Assembly: GCF_003597395.2 (NCBI RefSeq)
Contig: NC_133770.1
Location: 92,328,844-92,392,843 of the forward strand
Reading direction: 5' to 3'
DNA: 64,000 nucleotides
Source: Chelonoidis abingdonii
Taxonomy: Eukaryota > Chordata > Testudines > Testudinidae
In this document: piece by piece, positions 33,861 to 47,868 of the stretch
How the letters are laid out: each line of letters starts with the position of its first letter
Numbering within the stretch: position 1 is the stretch's first letter
The notes under the pieces: model-generated
The model's input: the letters and a program-made list of their open reading frames with translations, nothing else
Database searches by the model: none
What the model was told of the DNA's origin: nothing
Translations under genes and position numbers: made by a program

Positions 33861-36800
33861 TCTATTTGCCAGCTGCCATCAGTTGGAGCCAACTGAAAAT
33901 GTTCTACCTGAGTTACCACTAGGGACAACAGTTTCCATTAACTAGGAGAGTTATAGAAAAACTCAAAAGCACTAGACCTTTCCATGAAGATTCACAGAGA
34001 CAAACCATGGGGGTGGGGAGCTAGATGGAAAGATTTTTTTTTTTTAACAGGATGCAATAAGAGCACAACAAACATAGCTCCTCTTCCCCCACAAGTGAAA
34101 CTGGCTTACCCTGCTGAGCATATGAGAAAGGTTCAGCCATTCAAAAAACAAAAGGAAGAAATACCATGTCATTTCTTTAGGATGACCAAATTCAACATAA
34201 CTAACATTTGGAAATTCACTCTGAAAAGCTGCCTCTAACTGACACCAAAAAATGCAGAAAAAAAAAACATGAAGAAAAGTTTTGCTGTCAAAAATCGCTG
34301 ACAAAAATGCACATTCAGTTATTCATTGAAGTTGCGGGGGGAAGCTAATTTTGAACACTAGGTTGTTCTCACTCAGTTTTCATACACATCTAGTCTCAAC
34401 TGATGTTCTCAAGGTGTACCAGAGACATTGGATTTAATATGATACTCTTCCGGAGTGCGTAACTTAGAATCTTACGGAACAAACCTTGTGCGTTCCTGAA
34501 ATTTCCTTTGGAAATTATATTTTTTTAAATTATGACAATAGGATATTAAAGTGACAATATAATGTCTTGTCTTCCATGCTTCTCAGGGGGTCGCATATGA
34601 GAAAAGAACTTAAACACAAATGCAGAATAGAAGTTACTCATGAAATCCTCAAATTTTAGATATCTGTTGAATGACAAAAATGAAAGGAAAAACATCATAG
34701 CAATTAGAGAAAGAAATGTCTGCATTGCTGAATGTCTGTGAAATAAAAGCTTGTTTGTGTTTAAGTCTGCAGAACAGAGTAATTGGTCAGGAAAATTTCT
34801 TCTCTGTGTATACATTACCTTTTATGGTTGCCAAAGTCAGAGGGACTACAGTGAGCTTCTCAGAAAGTTATGTCAGATAGGGAGGAGGAAGTGAGAAGAG
34901 TCATCTCTCAAAAGCTACTGGGTAGAAGAAGTTGAAGAAAGATTTGGTAACAGATATTTGCCCTACATTGTGCTCAGTACGACACAGGTAGGTATAAAAG
35001 GAATATAAAAAGCTCTAAAGGACTGGAATTCACTCCTAGTCACGTTTGCTAAAAACAATGATTTTGTTACTCACAAAAGCACTCTACATAGAGCAGTGTA
35101 ACTTTCTTCTCCTCTAGCATCATTTACAGGGTAAGCTCTTTCACAACCAGTTTTTAATGTGTAAAAAGTCTAGTGGGACAACTGAATTACTGAAGCCTAT
35201 TAAGAACCATTAGTGGTTGTATTTTCTCAGCCCTGTTACATTTTTTATATAAACCTATAGGGACTCCAAAGTTTCTATCTACCAACTAATTAAACTTATA
35301 GGGGATGAAGAATATAATTCATAACTCATTTGTTATCATAGACAACCTCAGTGAAACACAGTGTTTGTTCAATAAGGCTTTAAACCAATCTTTTCCTTGG
35401 TTCTTATTATCTATATGGGTTCTGACTCTCCAAGTTTCAGATTCAAGTCTCCCAGAATTAGGGACGCCAATCTCCCAGGATTGTCCTGGAGTCTTCAGGA
35501 ATTAAAGATTAATATTTTGGACAGTGCTAATCAGGACTTCCTGCTCCAGACAGACAAGGGCTTGAGCCTTATCTTTTTATACCAATTTTACATCTCCATT
35601 GCCTTCAGAGTTGTTACTGCCAATTTACAGTAGTGTCGATAACATCAGTTTTAGGCACAGAGTAATTAAAATAGCTGTCTCTTAGTTATAGAAACAGGGC
35701 TCACATCCTTTTTAGCCCAACTACCGGAGGATAAGTTAATTATATTGATACATACTTCAGCATGTCTGATTTAGTCCAACAGAAGCCAGTGATGCCCAGA
35801 TATACAAGCCAATGTAGTGTTGAAGCAGAATGCAGTTCAACAAAAGTTTAATTACAAAACAAAAATATAATGTGAGAACAGCAAGGAGGTCATATTTAGT
35901 GGTTGGATTTTCTGGATAAATCATAACTGATATCAAATATACAGTGGAGTGACTGATATTTATTAGGTGCCTAATGTTTCCCCTTCAGTATCTGTCATTA
36001 TAGAGATTTCTGTCTGATATTTCCCTAGTGAAGTCACTTAGGTTACTGTATAATTTTGTCTATAGCTAATTTTGCACCATGAACAAACTATTGTTGAGTG
36101 CTGCCATTTAAAATTAAGCTTTCACTTGTATTTTTATGTGATGCTCCCCATAAGTACCCAGGGTTGAGGTCGTCTTTACTTTCGTGAAGGAGCATTGTCT
36201 GTGCCTGCTGTGGATCAGCTCCCTGAAGCCAACAATCTCTGGCAAGACAAGCAATTCGTTTGAGGTCTGTCTCTGTTTAGGCAGCGCTAGGCATACACCA
36301 ATGCCCAAGTCCTCAAACATTCTCTGCAGCATCCACCCTGTATCCACTTGGAAACTCAGAAATTTACCAATTCTGCCATTCTCAAAGGAACAGCACTCAC
36401 CAGTTTGTAAAATTCAACTCAGAATCACCATTTTGCTTAACATGACAGCACTGAGATATATTTACAGTGAAAACAAGACAGTTTATTATTAAAGACTAGA
36501 GAGTCAGGAAATAGTGAGTAGAGTTATTGGAAACAAATGGCTACATACAAAACAAAATCATAACACATTTTCTAGAGACTAAACTTAACTAGCAGGTTAA
36601 CCTCCTGTCTAAAGAAGTGTATCTCACCCGAAGTCCTCTTCAGTGTTTTCAACCAGGTTTGGCTGGGATCCCATTTTCATGAATGTAAACATGCCATATG
36701 TTTACCTCTTAGGTACAGGGTGACAGGATGTCATCTTTGCCTTCTAGAAATACCTCCACATTCACTGTCTTTACTCAGACAAAATAACTCTCACCCCCAC

Positions 36801-37340
36801 TTGTTTTTTCCTGTGTGCTCCTTTTCTGTTGATTTCACATCTCTTCATTAACAGTTGACTTTGTATGGACATCCATTGTGTTAGCTTCCAATCCTTAAAT
36901 TATATCCGGACAGAGAGGCAGGTGAATAAATGTCTTTTGCCTTACAGAAAACCTGTTTTTCACCTCTGCTACACTATTTTTATATATAAACAACTTACAT
37001 AATATTTGTACTTGCATTTCACAATTATATTAATGACCACTGTGATACCAGCTTTCATTTGAGACCTCACATGACATTCTCGGTGACCCAAAACGTTCAT
37101 ACCAGAATCAAGATATTCCTGTAATCCCCTTGCCAGTTGGCATTAAGAGGTTCTTGGATCACATTTTCACACAGTTGTTCTTTCTACCCTTGGAAGATAG
37201 ATGGTCCTGCTAACCAAAGAGCAGGTCTTACCACAATACTGATTTTACAGCAGTGCACGTGTTATGCTACACAAAGCACATCTTCTCAGGAGAAGGCAAA
37301 AACACTGCATTTACTGAAAATATAACAGTTAGCATATGCT
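33861..37340. other. Intronic sequence without recognised genes
   Basis: 3.5 kb of AT-rich sequence. The open frames at 33984-34238, 35305-35633 and 36184-36492 have no recognisable domain or splice context. Confidence 0.5.
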
Positions 37341-37345
37341 TTTTA

Positions 37346-37373
37346 GTCTCTCTCTCTCTCACACACACACACA
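37346..37373. repeat. (TC)n(AC)n microsatellite
   Basis: Short compound tract, like the one at 75-105. Confidence 0.9.
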
Positions 37374-38388
37374 GTACTGCCAGTTGATGTTTATAGTTAC
37401 CAGTCTGTTGCAGCTCGAGTCAATCTAATGGCCAGTTACACTGAGCATGAGTGAGGAGCTGGGCTCTTGGTTGTGATTCGATGCTCTGAGGCTTTGCAGG
37501 ACTGAACCTAGAGTTCCACAGCAAAACACCCCAGCTTTATATTTGTAAATTCCCATTTGAGTCCATGCATTTTGCAATGTCATCCTGTAATCATTAGTCC
37601 TTACGTGGTGTTAATTGACAGGCTTCCCATAGTTATCTTCTATTTGTTGTCTCGCCTTCGGGGGTGCCTGCCTCACCTCTGAGGTCGTCAATGCTGCTAA
37701 CATGTTTAGCATCGGATATAATGGATGTTCTCTGATTGTCTCCTGGTTTTTCCAAGTCTCTCATTTTTTCTTGACCATCTGGAGATCCGTGATGGCTTTC
37801 ACACCTTATCTTTTCCTGATGCATGCATTCCTCATTCACACAAACAATCTCTTAGAGAAACCTTCAGATATACAGACAGTATTTTATATTTGGCAGAATA
37901 CATTGTGAATCAAGCCTTGCTAAATCTTGTAACTAAAACAATTCACATTGGGGCTTCAGGTCCTCAACAGTCCTCTAATCTCCTTAACAGACACAATACA
38001 AGATCCTGTCTCTTACTTACTAAAACCTTAAAACAAAGAAATGTATATTTAACTAGAGTGCCTAATTTGTAGTACATATGGAAAACCATAGTAGACATTA
38101 TAACTTATCCTAAAAAATAAAAGGGTGACCATAATCAGTCATAAGGATTGTTGTGGTCTGTCATTCCTTTCTGCTATTCAAAAAGGGTGGCAAGCCCAGG
38201 ACCCAACATCACACTGTTTCTCCCTCTGGATCCCCGGGCTCTGGGAGAGAGTGTCTGGATCAGGGAGGGCCAATGGCTGGGCTCTTGGGGGGAGATGGTG
38301 TGAGTGTCTGACCCCCACAGCTAGGCTCTGGGCAGGAGGGGGCAGAGAAACAGGAACTGGGCTGTCATAGGGGTTTCTATAACTCTCT

Positions 38389-38400
38389 ACTCCTGGGGAA

Positions 38401-38444
<44 letters not shown>

Positions 38445-38602
38445 TGTTACAGACATACTTGCTCAAAGATATTTTGAAATATAAGATAATTGAAAATGAC
38501 GTAATTATATAGTGTTATTTTGACAAATAAAATGTACAGAGTTTTAAAATATTGTGCACAGAATTTTTATTTTTTTGGCGCAGAATGCCCCCAGGAATAC
38601 AT
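38389..38602. mobile_element. Small inverted-repeat element containing a (TG)19 tract
   Basis: The ends 'tactcctgggg' and 'ccccaggaata' are inverted repeats. The inside has 'gtgcacagaatttt' and 'ggcgcagaatgccc', as in a common turtle MITE. The dinucleotide tract 38405-38442 expanded inside it. The GC-rich 38170-38388 just left may belong to a related longer repeat. Confidence 0.65.
38405..38442. repeat. (TG)n microsatellite
   Basis: About 19 uninterrupted TG units. Probably polymorphic. Confidence 0.98.
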
Positions 38603-41600
38603 AATGTTCACTAGTCACTAGGTGCCAGACCAAGGGACTTTTATAAGGTAATTTTCAACACTCATCAGGCAATAAAGGGTTCACAGATCAACTACACTCT
38701 GCAAAGTGAGCGCCAGAAATTTATATAAATATGATAAAGAGATCCAGCAGCTAGAGGGCAGTCTAACTCCCAAAACATCAACACACTGTGTTTAGCATGC
38801 TATGCTGAACCTAAGAGAGCAAAAGAATCTATATACCACATTCAAGTACCACAAGCAGGATCCTCCATTTAAAGCCTTCCTGATCAACGATTTTCTGGTT
38901 CAAAAGCTAATTCCCCGTTATTGTCAATTGGAAGCTTTACTCAAAGAACCTACATGTTTCAAACTTGCAACATTGCCAATTTTCTTGAGAGACGGAGAGA
39001 GAGAGAGTTGGGAAATATGAGGGAGGGAAGTCAAGACTTGGAATCCAAAAAGAGGGGTGTGTTTGCAGGGAAGATGAAAGAAGACAGAGAGAGAGAAAAA
39101 TCAGATGCATATTTGGACTTTGGGACAAGGACACTTCCACAGGAAATACAGTAACTGGTCAAGTAAAGATTTTGACAACACAATATTTTCTAATGAAAGT
39201 GTGATAATCGTAGTCTTAACTCAGCTTTCAAACAGACAAACTCATCAGGCTGTTGCCTAGCTGGAATACAACATAGTGTACAAGGATATCTCTAGACAAG
39301 AAAAAAGTGGTACTTGTTAGCCTAAGAGTTTAACCAACCTCAATCTTTCTCTTGGTCTATGCTCAGGGCAATACCTTTTACTTCAATTTAACTAGTCAAG
39401 GTAGACCCTAATGGGGAGGTAGGCTTCAACACCACTAGCTTAGCATGTGCTAAGGTTTACATTACTTGTCTCTACTAGACTTTTAGAATGCATTCCTTAG
39501 AAGTTGTTAGATAACAACATATAAGACAAGGTTGCAGGGAGTCCTCTGAGTGCTGATGATGACCAAAGCATTTCACTTCACCATCAATCTCAGTATGGTG
39601 GGAGTTTCATATAGCTGTCCTAAGCAGTAGGCTAAAGGGATCTTCAGATGGTGATGAGAGGCACATCTTCTGGGGAAGAGTGTACTACTTTTACAATGCT
39701 TGCAGCCTTTGCTGGCTGTGGACCTAAACTGCACTTCCACTAGTTAACTCTGGCAACTTGGGTTTGAGTCCCAGAGAGCATTAGTATTCTCCATTGTGCC
39801 ACCAACTCCCATAACTCATTCAGCTCCCTTGTGATGAGGGAGGTGTTGCACCTGTATTGTATAATGCATGTATTTGGTGGAGAACGTTGATGTGCCAAGA
39901 CCCACACCTGGTTGACAGGATGGAGTATTGAAAGTGCAATGTCCTAATATTCAATTTGGTGCTCATACTGAGCCTTATCATACCCAACCTTTTGTTCTAA
40001 GTGGAGGGGGGGAAAGTTAAAGAATGAGAGCATACACAAATGTTACATGGCCTAAAGCGGATATTCCTGAGTATTAACTGGTCAGAGAGGTGTCTGTTTT
40101 AACTGATGTGAGCAGTAGTTTTTAACGAAGTAACAGTGACAGCGTCCTGGGTTATTAAAAATACATATATTTCTTTTGAACATTTATGAAACCTGTCAGC
40201 TATTTCAGAATTGTAGATATGTCAGAAAAGAGATTTAAGAAACATCTTATTGATCCTAGATTTACTGCTTTAAACATGCTTAAAAGAGTCAAGAATCTGT
40301 CTTCTACACTGTGTTTATAAAGCATCTGGTACATTGAATCCCTTATTTGGATTGGGACCTTTAGACCATTGTGATACAAAAATGTACACAATCAACAGCT
40401 AGGGATTTTAGGGAAATATCTTCCCAAAGTTTAAGTAATAGTTTTGCTGGTGTTATTGCCACACCATTGTCTAAATGTGGATTTAAGTCACATGGCTTAC
40501 TCAGAATTAAAAAAAAACAAACACAACAAATTAAATCCAGCATTAAGAAAAGCCATGAATAAAACAGACATTTGACCTAACTCAGGGGTTTGTTCCCTGA
40601 TATTCCTGTAAGGGGACAGCCTTGGTGATGTATTGTGTGTAATAAGAATATATAGCAATGCCAGTGTGTTTTGACTTCAGCGTGAAGAGATGCTAATAGG
40701 ATGAATACACGGTTTCTTTAATATTAATGGCAGTGTGCAGGCAGTATTAATTAAGGAAAAGATAAATATGCCTCTTTCAGTTATTGAACAAAAACAAGAC
40801 CAGTTCATATCTGCTGTTTCCATAATTTCTTCATCTCCCCTTTCCTTCATCTGTAGATTATAGGTTTTTTATAAAGGGAAGCAGCACAAAGATCATCACC
40901 CACCTTTGACCACACCCCTTCCACAAGCTGACATAGCAACAGCATATTTTCAGTCATAAATTATTTATGAAAGTTAGCAACACTCAGCATCATTTGTGCC
41001 TAATTACTTCCTATGCCCAACTGTGGGAACAATGTTCTTGAAATGTTTTCACGGCAACAACTCGCATCTTTACTTTGATTGTTTTAAAGAGAGAAGAGAA
41101 GCTGACCCATCTGCTTGGGAAGTTGTGTTGTCTCCAGAATCTTTCTACTCTTTGTTTTACTCCCTTCACAACACTGGATGAATGTTACTTTGAAGTCTAA
41201 CTGCATGATTTCATGCTGAGCCTCCTCTCTCAAACACTGGCGTTCTCAACTCCAACTGATTTTTTAATGGCAGTTGAAGGAGCTCAGCATCACTGGGCTG
41301 ACAAGGATGTTGGGAGGGAAGAAGGGACAATTGTACCAAGGCCTGAGCTACGAGGGCCCTTAAAACATCTGTAATGTCTGCATAAATAAAGGGAAATGGG
41401 AGGGGATAGGACCCCAGCAAACACGTTGTACTGAGACCCCAAATTTCTTTCCATAGGCCTGCATCTCATAACGGAGTCTACTGAAAGAAAACTCCCACTT
41501 CTTACTACGTTGTGCTCATAGGCAGATTGTTTAAGGTAATTCCCAATTCACAAACTAATCAATGATATTTTAAATCCCTCAGCATTGCGCCTCTCCCCGT

Positions 41601-41823
41601 TCTTATCACCTTCAGTATACTGTAATATTAATTTTTAAGCTGCATAGAACAGAGAGGGCCAGTCTGGGCCATGATATGGCAAGTTACAAGGAAGTGCTGA
41701 GTGCCTTCAGTTCCCACCAACTTTAATGGAAGTTGAGAGTGCTCAGCACTGTGTAGGACCAAGCCTTCCATGAAAACTTTCCCATTAAACTGAAGCTTTT
41801 ACAAATTCTACCTTAACCTGTTT
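38603..41823. other. Intronic sequence without recognised genes
   Basis: A short GA-rich run lies at 38995-39009, and a decayed 'ttaatggaagttgagagtgc' foldback at 41660-41765. No gene signal. Confidence 0.5.
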
Positions 41824-41942
41824 AGGGTGACCAGATGTCCCCATTTTATAGGGACAGTCCTGATTTTGGGGTCTTTTTCTTATATAGGCTCCTATTACCC
41901 TCACCCCGTCCCGATTTTTCACACTTGCTATCTGGTCACCCT
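41824..41942. mobile_element. MITE with 'agggtgaccaga' termini, 119 bp
   Basis: Perfect 12-bp inverted ends, 'agggtgaccaga' and 'tctggtcaccct', enclose a type of repeat very common in turtles ('tcttatataggctcctatta' inside). The flanking bases TTT and AAA are symmetric, so the exact border and target duplication are ambiguous. Confidence 0.85.
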
Positions 41943-43279
41943 AAATCTGACCACATGTTTTCTAAACCTGGTTGTTTATTCCCTAATTCTGTCTCCAGGT
42001 TCAACTAGCAGTAACAGTTTGCACAGAAAATTCCTCCGCTAACCCGTTAGTTAGATTAGGATGCAGTGATCAGGATTGTTCCACTCACCTTCCATCAATA
42101 GTTAGTGCCAGTGAAAGACGGCAATTTAATAGCGATGGGTGAATTAATCTCAAAAAATGTCCAGTTCACATTTAGATAAGGCCTCAATACTTCTGCTGCT
42201 TGCCAGAAGGCGGTCTGAACCACTTGGCTTTCTAAAACTATGCTGAAGATTTTGATCTGCAGCTTCAGGATACAGGCTATCAAAGGAAGTACAGAAGTCA
42301 AGAGAGACAGAAAAAAACATGTTATGTCACCTGCTTCCCACCCTTGGGATATTTCCATTGGCTTCAGTGGGCTAAGGATCAGACTTATGGCAATTACGAC
42401 AATCTGGTTATGTCCCTTGTGACAAATTCAGGTCACACTCAAAATCATGATGATAAACTCTTTATACCATGGCATGCCACAACATCAAGTATTTTGCACG
42501 AGAGACATATATTACTGAAAAGCTGTTTCAAATGAGATCATTTTTAAGCAATTTATTGGGACCGTTTCTCATATATATTCCTCTGTAAAGTCAGGTGATT
42601 TAATTACCTTGTCATGAATTGTGCAGAGTTTAAAGGGAACTTTTAAAACCCCTAAAATAACTTTTCTACACCTAGAAATGCCATAGTTTTAAAGTCCAGT
42701 ATTTCAGAGTATTCTAGAGTCAGAAATAAATAATGGGCACTAATAAGTTGGGAAACTTCCTTTTTGAGTGGCAAAAAAATAATAATCCGTTTTAACTCAG
42801 TAGGGCCATGAAAAAACAGATTCTAACGCAGTTCCATTTTAATTCATAGTACAGATGCAAATTGCCCACTTTGGGCCTTGGCCAGTGGTAATTTTGGGGA
42901 ATAAATTCTGATGTGGACACAAGTGTATCTGTTGTTCCAGGGTGGCGTATCGTCCCTTAACAAAATCTTTATAGAGTTATGCTTTATTTTTCCCTTATAT
43001 CCTTGAAAAGTAAGCAATCACCTCGCCCACAACTGAACAAGAACTGCATGAAATAGTACATGAGAGTCAAAAAACACTAAAAAGCAATTGAACAAGCATT
43101 TCCATGCTTTGAAGATTTTAAAGCAGGAAAGTTATAAACTCTGCAATGTAAACAACCATCCCATTAAAAATTTCTACAGCCTTTTAAAACATTGTTATAT
43201 AGCTTGAAGGCACCTCAACAGTGAACAATCCAAAACTATCCATCATGGGCTCAGGAATAGACAGTTTTATGAAGAGACA
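41943..43279. other. Intronic sequence without recognised genes
   Basis: AT-rich, with nothing supportable beyond small chance frames. Confidence 0.5.
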
Positions 43280-43460
43280 CAAGGTGGGTGAGATAGTATC
43301 TTTTATTGGACCAATTTATGTGGGTGAAAGAGCTCTGTGGAAGCTTGAAAGCTTGTCTCTTTCATCAACAGAAGTTCGTCCAACAAAAATTATCACCTCA
43401 CCCACCTTGTCTCTCTAATATCCTTGTACCCAACACAGCTACAACAACACTGCAAACAAT
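43280..43460. repeat. Interspersed foldback repeat, copy 1
   Basis: 'acaaggtgggtgagatagta' at the start is mirrored by 'tatcacctcacccaccttgt' at 43391-43410, followed by a tail with 'caacacagctacaacaacac'. A shorter, diverged relative lies at 49095-49178. The class (SINE or Penelope-like) is not resolved. Confidence 0.7.
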
Positions 43461-44053
43461 TTTATGAGGAAATTTTGAAGAAATATATGGTTTTGAGTAG
43501 AAATATTTCTTGTTTTGATAAAAAGTTTTTAAAAATACAGTATATTTTATATCCAAATGTAAAAGAGCTGAATTTATGCATCACCTTTGACAATTAATAT
43601 TTAATTTAAAAAAATTCAAACCAGCCCCCAATCTCCTAATTCTACAGCTAAATACAAAGGGGATAATAAAAAGATACGCCAAGGCAATAAAACTTATTTC
43701 CCTCTGAGATATTGCTAAGATTGAACAGTAATTAGTTTAATTGTAAACTGTTGTTCAGGTTACACTGGATTTAAAAAATAATTTAGCAGATTTAAGACTA
43801 TATTAATTCACAAAACACTTATGTTATGTCAGTTAAGGTTTCTCTATACATATATACCAAATTCAAAACCTAGAAATGCTAGGAAACGAAAAGTTAAGGC
43901 TACCAACAGTATATACCAAATACTTTACCAACACAACTATCATATACTACAAATAACATACCACAACCTTCCCCATATTCCACCTATCTACCTCCACCAT
44001 AAGCACAGCAAACACCACCCCATTGTACTATCCTTCTTTATAGTTACGTACTG

Positions 44054-44054
<1 letters not shown>

Positions 44055-44089
<35 letters not shown>
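44055..44089. repeat. (CA)n microsatellite
   Basis: About 17 uninterrupted CA units. Confidence 0.97.
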
Positions 44090-44091
<2 letters not shown>

Positions 44092-44285
44092 TGTGCAAGG
44101 AAGGCAGTGCTTTAAAATGATTAAAATGGTCCCACTAGTGATTGATAAATAAGACTTTAAAAAACTTTTTTTTTTTGGCAGGACAGAGCGTTGAGGGACA
44201 CAGGAGGCAGTCTCTCTTATGATTCCCTGTCAGCTGCTTCCTGGCTACACTTATTCTATCAAGTAGCTAACCATATCAGTTAAGG

Positions 44286-45337
44286 TGTGATGCTGGCAGA
44301 TCACATGCCAGCTCATACCAAGGGCCCTAGGCCTCATTGAACACTGACAAATGCATAGCTGGAAACTAGTCTGGCCACCTGTGTGTTAGTATTGTTAAAA
44401 GAGATACATTTGATAAGAATGTGTTTAGTCTTGATGAAATGCTTATAGGATGCTACATGTATTGATCTCAGTTATAACATCTGTAGCCCAGGGTATAGAG
44501 TTATATTGAGTGTTTGCATTTTAAACCTCTAATTGTGTAACTCACCAAAGAGGAAAGGTATGCATTAATTAATGTAAAGTGCTCATCCTACACACAAAAA
44601 AGCCCATTGAAACTAAACGAGCCATTGTGAAACATCAAAGAACAAAGACTTTGACTGCCCAGCACACACAGGAAGAGACAGGTGCCGACACTTGTTCCAT
44701 CAGTTAGAACTCCGGGGGAAAGGAATACAAATTCCTGACCAGAAGGAACTATATCACTCTGCTGCTTGGAATGTAGAGAGGGCAAGATTTCTAAGCTTAA
44801 ACAGGGGATCCCCAAGCTGCTTAGCTTGAGTTAGCCCTAAAGGACATAGAGAGTTTGCATATTACAGCAGCTTCCATCACCTTTTTCAACCTAAGACTAA
44901 CTTGTCTGTGTATGTTTACCTGCTTTAACCCAGTAAATAACACTCATTTCTTTTTTTTAGTAAATCTTTCATTAGTTTATTACAGGACTGGATACAGGCA
45001 TTGTCTTTGTTGAAAGATCTACGGTACAATTGGCCTGGGGTAAGTGACTTCTCCTTTGGGACTGGAAGTAACCGGAATGTTATTGCTATTTCTGGTGAAA
45101 GGGACCATCTATCAGAAAGGCAACCTTACCTATGTAGCAAGATAGTACCCTTGGTACTTTGGTCTATCTGTGACTCCACGTTAAGGCTGCTGCAGTGCTT
45201 GAGGAGTTCATACTTGACACTTGGTTGGTGAACTCCAAGCACAGAACACACAACCAGTTCGGAGTCTCTGCCCTGTTTCTGAGCAGACTGGCTGACGTCA
45301 GCACGCACAATCATGAGCCATTTTAGACAGCCGGACA
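44286..45337 (+). mobile_element. Solo LTR of an endogenous retrovirus, 1052 bp
   Basis: Begins 'TGTGATGCTGGCAGATCA' and ends 'agacagccggaCA'. The identical 5-bp sequence 'taagg' flanks it at 44281-44285 and 45338-45342, which defines both borders. A second copy of the same family begins at 62906. There is no internal viral sequence, as expected after LTR-LTR recombination. A 5-bp duplication is compatible with several retroviral groups. The small open frames inside are chance. Confidence 0.92.
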
Positions 45338-45342
45338 TAAGG

Positions 45343-47137
45343 AAATGTGGCCCTTGAAAATTTTAACAATAACAAGGCAAATACTTTTGCAGTTCTAGAG
45401 CTACAAACTTCTAGGCATGTGTCCTTGCTCCTTTAAGACTATCTCCAAAGAGGAGTTCTATTTATAGTTAAGTAGAGCAGCCCATTCTCATGGAGTTAGC
45501 CACAACTCTCTATTCCCTGTTCTCCTGAAGAAGTTTTGCTTTTTTTTCTTATACAGGGCTTGAGGTCACCTTAACAACTCTTCCCTTTGGATTACAAGTT
45601 TCCCTGCTCAGCTACTGTACTTCCATTTATAACTACTACTGAAGGATGAGGTTGATACTGTGCCTCACTGCTAAGTGACACTGAGTTGTAGAGGAAGGAA
45701 GAAGTGAAGTGCAGCCATTAAATCTGATAGACCAAAAATTATTTAGACTGTTGTTGTGTTTGAAAAGGGTGATAAGGCTTAAACGAAAGTCTGAATGGTT
45801 CTATCTGTTCATCTTTTTCACTCCGTTCATTACAGTCTTTAAAATGTAGGGACGGAAACTGTCATAATGTATTTGAACAGCTCCTACACAATGGAAACTT
45901 GATCCTGATGGGAGCCACCAGATAGCAACATCCCCAATAAATAAAAATAAAGATCATTTTGTATCAAGAAAAATATTACAACAGGGCACTTTGTATCTCA
46001 GAGAATGTGGGAATGTCTGAATTCACCATTCAGCTGTACAGCCATGCTATATGTAGTCTTTAAGATGATTAGCTTCCTGTATGTGTGTAGGTCATATCAT
46101 GAAGGTCTGATCCTGCAACCCAATCCTGTGAAAGTAGTCATTGACTTCAATTAAACCACTCTCATAAGTAAGGGTTGAAGGACTAATGCCTTTGTTTTCC
46201 TGGAAATCTTTCCTTGGAATTCGTGCTAGGAGTTACAGCTTTCAGTTTTAGCCAGGATTTTAGCCACGCAAGCAGAGGCTGCTTATGGGATCTGCTGAGT
46301 CAATAGAAATGTGGCCACACACCCTTCTGTGTCACTCCTTTCTGCAGCTGCACAACTACCTCCACCCCCTCTATTTAAGAGCTGCAAAAATGATTAGTGA
46401 TTGCAGGTACCTTGAACTGTTCCAAGTTTCCTCCCGGTAGACTTTCCATCACCACCACTGAATCAAGCCCCTGGGGCTTTAAAATCTAATTTTGATCTTT
46501 TGTTTTTAATTTCTTCTCTACTCTGTATCAGTCATGGATTATTCCTACTTAAAGGTCAACAGTCAAAGCACAAGACACAGAAGGCTTATTTGACTTGTTA
46601 CAGATAAATTATTCCCTTCCCACCCACGCTCAGTAGAAACTACAGTTTTTTTCTTGATTAAAAGTTATCTGAAAAGGAAAAATGGTAAGATTTTTTTTTC
46701 TTGTTAGAATTTTCAGACTCTACTGCAACCTTTCAGAGAAGCAATAATCACAGATGGGTCTCTCACTCTCTAAAGCAAATTAAAGTCAATATAAGTGTAA
46801 CTGAGTCAGACCCATGAGTCTGTATGTATTAAGTTTCACATTAACTGACTGACAAAAGGAGCTTTTTAGAATATATTGTTATGTTCTGGCTCTATGAATG
46901 AAGCTGCTGAAGGAATATTATACAGAACACTGTCTTGGGATATGTATGAATTCATTATTTTCTGATCTCATAACTAAATTAAAATGAAGCAAAAAAATCC
47001 AAAGGAATTCAATAAGTCACACTTCTCTCCTTCAAACGTCTAAAATAGAAGACATATGAAAGTAAAGACCAGGGCCAATCTTTAAGATATCCAGTGGGCC
47101 AAATATAGCCATTGAAGTCAACGAAGTTATATCAGAG
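45343..47137. other. Intronic sequence without recognised genes
   Basis: A decayed foldback-like piece with 'gaaggtctgatcctgcaacc' lies at about 46101-46190. Nothing else is recognised. Confidence 0.5.
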
Positions 47138-47868
47138 CTGGGCCGGCTCTAGGTTTTTTGCCGCCCCAAGCAAAAAAAAATTTGGCTGCCCCCGTCCCAG
47201 CCCTGGGCTCCCCCCCGCAGCCCCCTGCTGCCCCAGCCCGTGGTGGATTCCTAGGGGTGGAAGTTGGTGGGGGGTTTCAGGAGGGGGGAATTGGGGATCA
47301 AAGGAAAAGGGAGCTTAGATAGGGGGGTGGGTTCCCAGGACATGCTTTAGGGCCAGGGGTTCCGGGGGGAGGCAATCAGGAGGACAAAGACGACGGCGAT
47401 GCTAGTAGATGAATGGAGTCCTGGGGGGGCAGTTAGGGGCAGGGGTTCCTGGAGGGGTGATTCAGGGGACAGGGAATGGGGGGGTGGATGGGTTGGGGTT
47501 TCTCGGGGGGCAGCTGAAGGAAGTGGATGATGGCAGGGTGGGGCTACCCTCCCTCCCCGTGGAGTGTCCTGTTTTTTTAATGTTAAAATATGGTATCCCT
47601 ACCCTTCACAGTGCAACTCTCCACTCACAGCACGCTGCCACATGAGGTCCCCCTCCTTCCTTTCCAGTTGGTAGTGGCCCTGGGAATGCTGGGAAATGTA
47701 GTTCTTTCCCTGCTCCAGGGCTGGCTTTATAGGCAGGGAACTAACCAAGGAACTACAGCTCCCAGAGCCCCCTGTTGGTTCTCAGCTCCCATGCTGGGTC
47801 CCTGCCACTCCTGCAAATGGGGTGCCCCAAGCAGGTGCTTGCTTTGCTGGTGCCTAGAGCCGCCCCTG
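47138..47868. mobile_element. Non-autonomous hAT element, 731 bp, GC-rich
   Basis: The inverted ends 'ctgggccggctctagg' and 'cctagagccgcccctg' match at 14 of 16 bases. Flanking octamers 'tatcagag' (47130-47137) and 'catcagag' (47869-47876) agree at 7 of 8, as for an aged hAT target duplication. Composition is strongly G-rich on the left half. The overlapping open frames at 47112-47966 arise from this composition. Confidence 0.87.

Noticed and set aside
38405..38442. CRISPR-like or tandem array
   Set aside because: It is a plain dinucleotide microsatellite. No spaced direct repeats occur anywhere in the window.
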